Positions 62,305-64,000 of a stretch of DNA of 64,000 nucleotides are shown in pieces. Position 1 is the stretch's first letter. The number at the start of each line of letters is the position of its first letter. Source of the DNA: Pyrinomonadaceae bacterium (GTDB lineage Bacteria; Acidobacteriota; Blastocatellia; Pyrinomonadales; Pyrinomonadaceae). The position numbers and the translations under genes were made by a program. The stretch lies in assembly GCA_026129865.1 (NCBI GenBank), contig JAHCHG010000003.1, forward strand, positions 372,001 through 436,000. Reading direction: 5' to 3'. A model generated the notes under the pieces. It was not told the origin of the DNA, did no database searches, and worked only from the letters and a program-made list of their open reading frames with translations.

Positions 62305-63132
62305 TCACGGACAAAGATCATTAGTCCAGGTGCCGGCTGAAGCCCCGCGGGCGCATTGAAATTGTCTGCCGCCCTGGACGAGTTCCCACGCGTTATCCTT
62401 TCGAAGGAATTCGATTCGATACCGTTCTCCTGAAACCGAATCGTCCTCAAAACCGGTCATCGTGAATAGATAAATGCCGGTGTTTCTGCCGCTTCTTTTA
62501 TCGGCAAAGACGAAGGTTTCACCCTCGCCCGCTTTGTTTTGTTCTTCGGTGTCCGGAAGATAAAAATTTAATTTTTCAGCGCCGCATTCGGCAAGTGTTT
62601 TCCGGCAGATCTTTGTCGCCGCGGCAACCGCGCTTCCGTTTAAGGACATGAATCGGAAATCGTCGGCATTGGCGACATCTCCGCGCTTTGTCAAAGTCTT
62701 CGAATTTTCTCCCGTTTCCGGTAAACATTCGGTTTTCCAACCGCCTTTGACGCAGAGATACTGCCTTCCGGCTTGGACAAATCGATGCGTGGTTCCGCGT
62801 TTGATGAATGCTAAACGCAGCCGTTCGCCGGCAATGAGCGGATCTTTGATACCGGTAATCGAAAAAAGAAAGATTCCAACGCCGTTCTTAAATTCGAAAA
62901 TCTCGGTCGTGTATTTGATACTGTCGGGACCGCCAAATCCCGCTAGATCGAGTGCGACAAGAGCCTTTTCGCCGCAGGTTCGGAGCGGACCGCGGCAATC
63001 TGCGACGGGTTTGTCGATATCGAGTTTTCGAAATGCATTAGGATCTGAGATCTCCGAACGCTTGGTTTGGGCGCAAATATTGGGAGCGCAGATGAACATG
63101 GAGACCAATAGAAAAAGAAAGACCTTGAGCAT
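62305..63132 (-). CDS. Exported protein made of two diverged copies of a Cys-containing domain
   Basis: A 275-residue protein with a signal peptide (about 1-21, ending near NICAQ). The mature part is an internal duplication. The first unit (about 35-140) and the second unit (about 160-275) each run: two Cys near the start (DCRGPLRTCG and ICRKTLAECG), a beta strand, GIFLFSITGI or GIYLFTMTGF, SGERYRIEFLRKD or AGERLRLAFIKRG, then VQAGRQYLC or VQGGRQFQC and a final Cys. The repeated pattern suggests a disulphide-stabilised fold. I do not recognise it. It is oriented towards the truncated OmpA gene, without an obvious shared promoter. Confidence 0.8.
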   Translation of the reverse strand: MLKVFLFLLVSMFICAPNICAQTKRSEISDPNAFRKLDIDKPVADCRGPLRTCGEKALVALDLAGFGGPDSIKYTTEIFEFKNGVGIFLFSITGIKDPLIAGERLRLAFIKRGTTHRFVQAGRQYLCVKGGWKTECLPETGENSKTLTKRGDVANADDFRFMSLNGSAVAAATKICRKTLAECGAEKLNFYLPDTEEQNKAGEGETFVFADKRSGRNTGIYLFTMTGFEDDSVSGERYRIEFLRKDNAWELVQGGRQFQCARGASAGTWTNDLCP

Positions 63133-63265
63133 ATTTCCTCCGAAGAATTGCTTAAATTTAAGAATGAATTTCTGCGAGCGTTAAGTGTACAACACTTTAA
63201 ATCGCTGATTCAATTACTTTTGCGCGATGCAAAGGTTAATGACCCGAAGAGGAATGGACTTTTGC

Positions 63266-64000
63266 CTAATCTTTTTCACCGAGCGCGACCGCCTTTTGAT
63301 AGGCGGCAAAGACGGCTTTGGACAGCACGGTTCTGAGACCGCCTTTTTCCATTTGATAGATCGCGTCGGCGCTGGTTCCGCCGGGCGAAGTTACCATATT
63401 GCGGAGTTCCGCCGGATGCAGGTGAGATTCCATCGCGAAAAGTACCGATCCGAGCATCATTTCCTGAACAAGCTCTTTCGACATGTCCCGCGAAAATCCC
63501 ATATGAACACCGGCATCCGTCAATGCTTCCATCACCATAAATACAAAGGTCGGTCCGGTCGCGGAAAGGGAAGTCGCCATGTCGATCATGTTCTCGTTTT
63601 CAACAAACAGCTCGCGCCCGAGCGCGCCGAGAAGCAATTTAACCTGTTCGCGTTCGGCGTCCGACACTTTTTCCGTGCACGTCCAAGCCGTAATCCCATG
63701 CCCGATCTGCGAAGGCGTATTCGGCATCGTTCGAACGACGCGCTCGTTATTCAGAGCTTTCGAAATTGTTTCGATCTTCGCACCTGCAACGATCGAAAGA
63801 ATCAACTGATCTTCAGCGACAACATTTTTCAGATCGTTCAAAACACTCTTTATTCTCTGCGGTTTAACGCATAAAACAATAATCGAACCTTCCGCATTTG
63901 CTGCTTTTTCGACCGTTTCAGCATTAGCGGCAAAGACCTCGATCCCATACTTCTGGGAAAGTTCCGATCGCCGCATTGACCGCGGATGGCTCGCCGAGAT
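63266..64000 (-). CDS. proC: Pyrroline-5-carboxylate reductase, partial (5' end outside window)
   Basis: About 245 codons are visible, and the frame is open to the right edge, so the first 20 to 30 residues with the Rossmann GxGxMG motif are missing. The remaining part matches ProC: IIVLCVKPQ after the first strands, LSIVAGAKIETI, VVRTMPNTPSQIGHGITAW, the ATGPTFVFMVMEALTDAGV segment and the conserved MVTSPGGTSADAI near the C-terminus. It catalyses the last step of proline synthesis, using NAD(P)H. The gene runs leftwards, 133 bases from the duplicated-domain gene. Confidence 0.94.
   Translation of the reverse strand: MSASHPRSMRRSELSQKYGIEVFAANAETVEKAANAEGSIIVLCVKPQRIKSVLNDLKNVVAEDQLILSIVAGAKIETISKALNNERVVRTMPNTPSQIGHGITAWTCTEKVSDAEREQVKLLLGALGRELFVENENMIDMATSLSATGPTFVFMVMEALTDAGVHMGFSRDMSKELVQEMMLGSVLFAMESHLHPAELRNMVTSPGGTSADAIYQMEKGGLRTVLSKAVFAAYQKAVALGEKD

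Overview
The window looks like a chromosomal segment of an Acidobacteriota bacterium, most likely class Blastocatellia (subdivision 4, Pyrinomonas-like). This is inferred from the gene families: very large exported FG-GAP/VCBS-repeat proteins, paired M36 metalloproteases, a sigma factor of the type that travels with Ser/Thr kinases, a TonB receptor with an N-terminal carboxypeptidase-like domain, and a tetraether-synthase-like radical SAM enzyme. Base composition is mid-range with a very consistent codon style, except for a visibly A+T-richer island at about 36.7-43.2 kb.

Layout. 1-19.2 kb is a secretion-rich region: a truncated Reeler/VCBS protein, a membrane-bound EEP-fold hydrolase, a sigma factor-kinase pair, a 1067-residue protein with PPC, cohesin, dockerin and VCBS domains behind a riboswitch-like leader, ppk1, and two paralogous M36 (fungalysin) metalloproteases with VCBS tails. 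A probable structured non-coding RNA lies between the two proteases. 19.5-23.4 kb carries a DinG-type helicase, then a small accessory block (TonB-C protein, DUF5678, retropepsin-like protease, IS200-like transposase) ending in a near-perfect REP-type palindrome. 23.5-34 kb is housekeeping and envelope: K+ channel, queD, TonB-dependent receptor, MsbA-like ABC exporter, histone-deacetylase-family hydrolase, FtsB-like protein and a phosphohexomutase. At 34.4-36.6 kb a Tes/Mss-like radical SAM enzyme sits behind a textbook sigma-54 promoter with paired upstream repeats.

The most interesting segment is 36.7-43.2 kb. A decayed 21-bp tandem-repeat array is followed by a three-gene minus-strand operon: a C5-cytosine DNA methyltransferase, a divergent thymidine-phosphorylase-fold protein, and a 1243-residue protein combining a zinc ribbon, a kinase-like domain, a P-loop ATPase and a CARF-like C-terminus. 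No restriction nuclease is present. I do not recognise this combination as a described system, and I propose it as a candidate nucleotide-centred defence or conflict system.

43.3-51 kb is ordinary (large HEAT-repeat protein, rpsU, surE, pcm, dedA). 51.1-62 kb is a reduced type VI secretion locus read leftwards: an OmpA-domain remnant with an upstream in-frame stop, tssG, clpV, an unknown protein, vgrG, a LysM/metallopeptidase candidate effector, a lipoprotein candidate immunity protein, and PAAR. The sheath, baseplate and membrane-complex genes are absent from the window. The right edge holds a duplicated-domain exported protein and a partial proC. No rRNA, tRNA or CRISPR array was seen.
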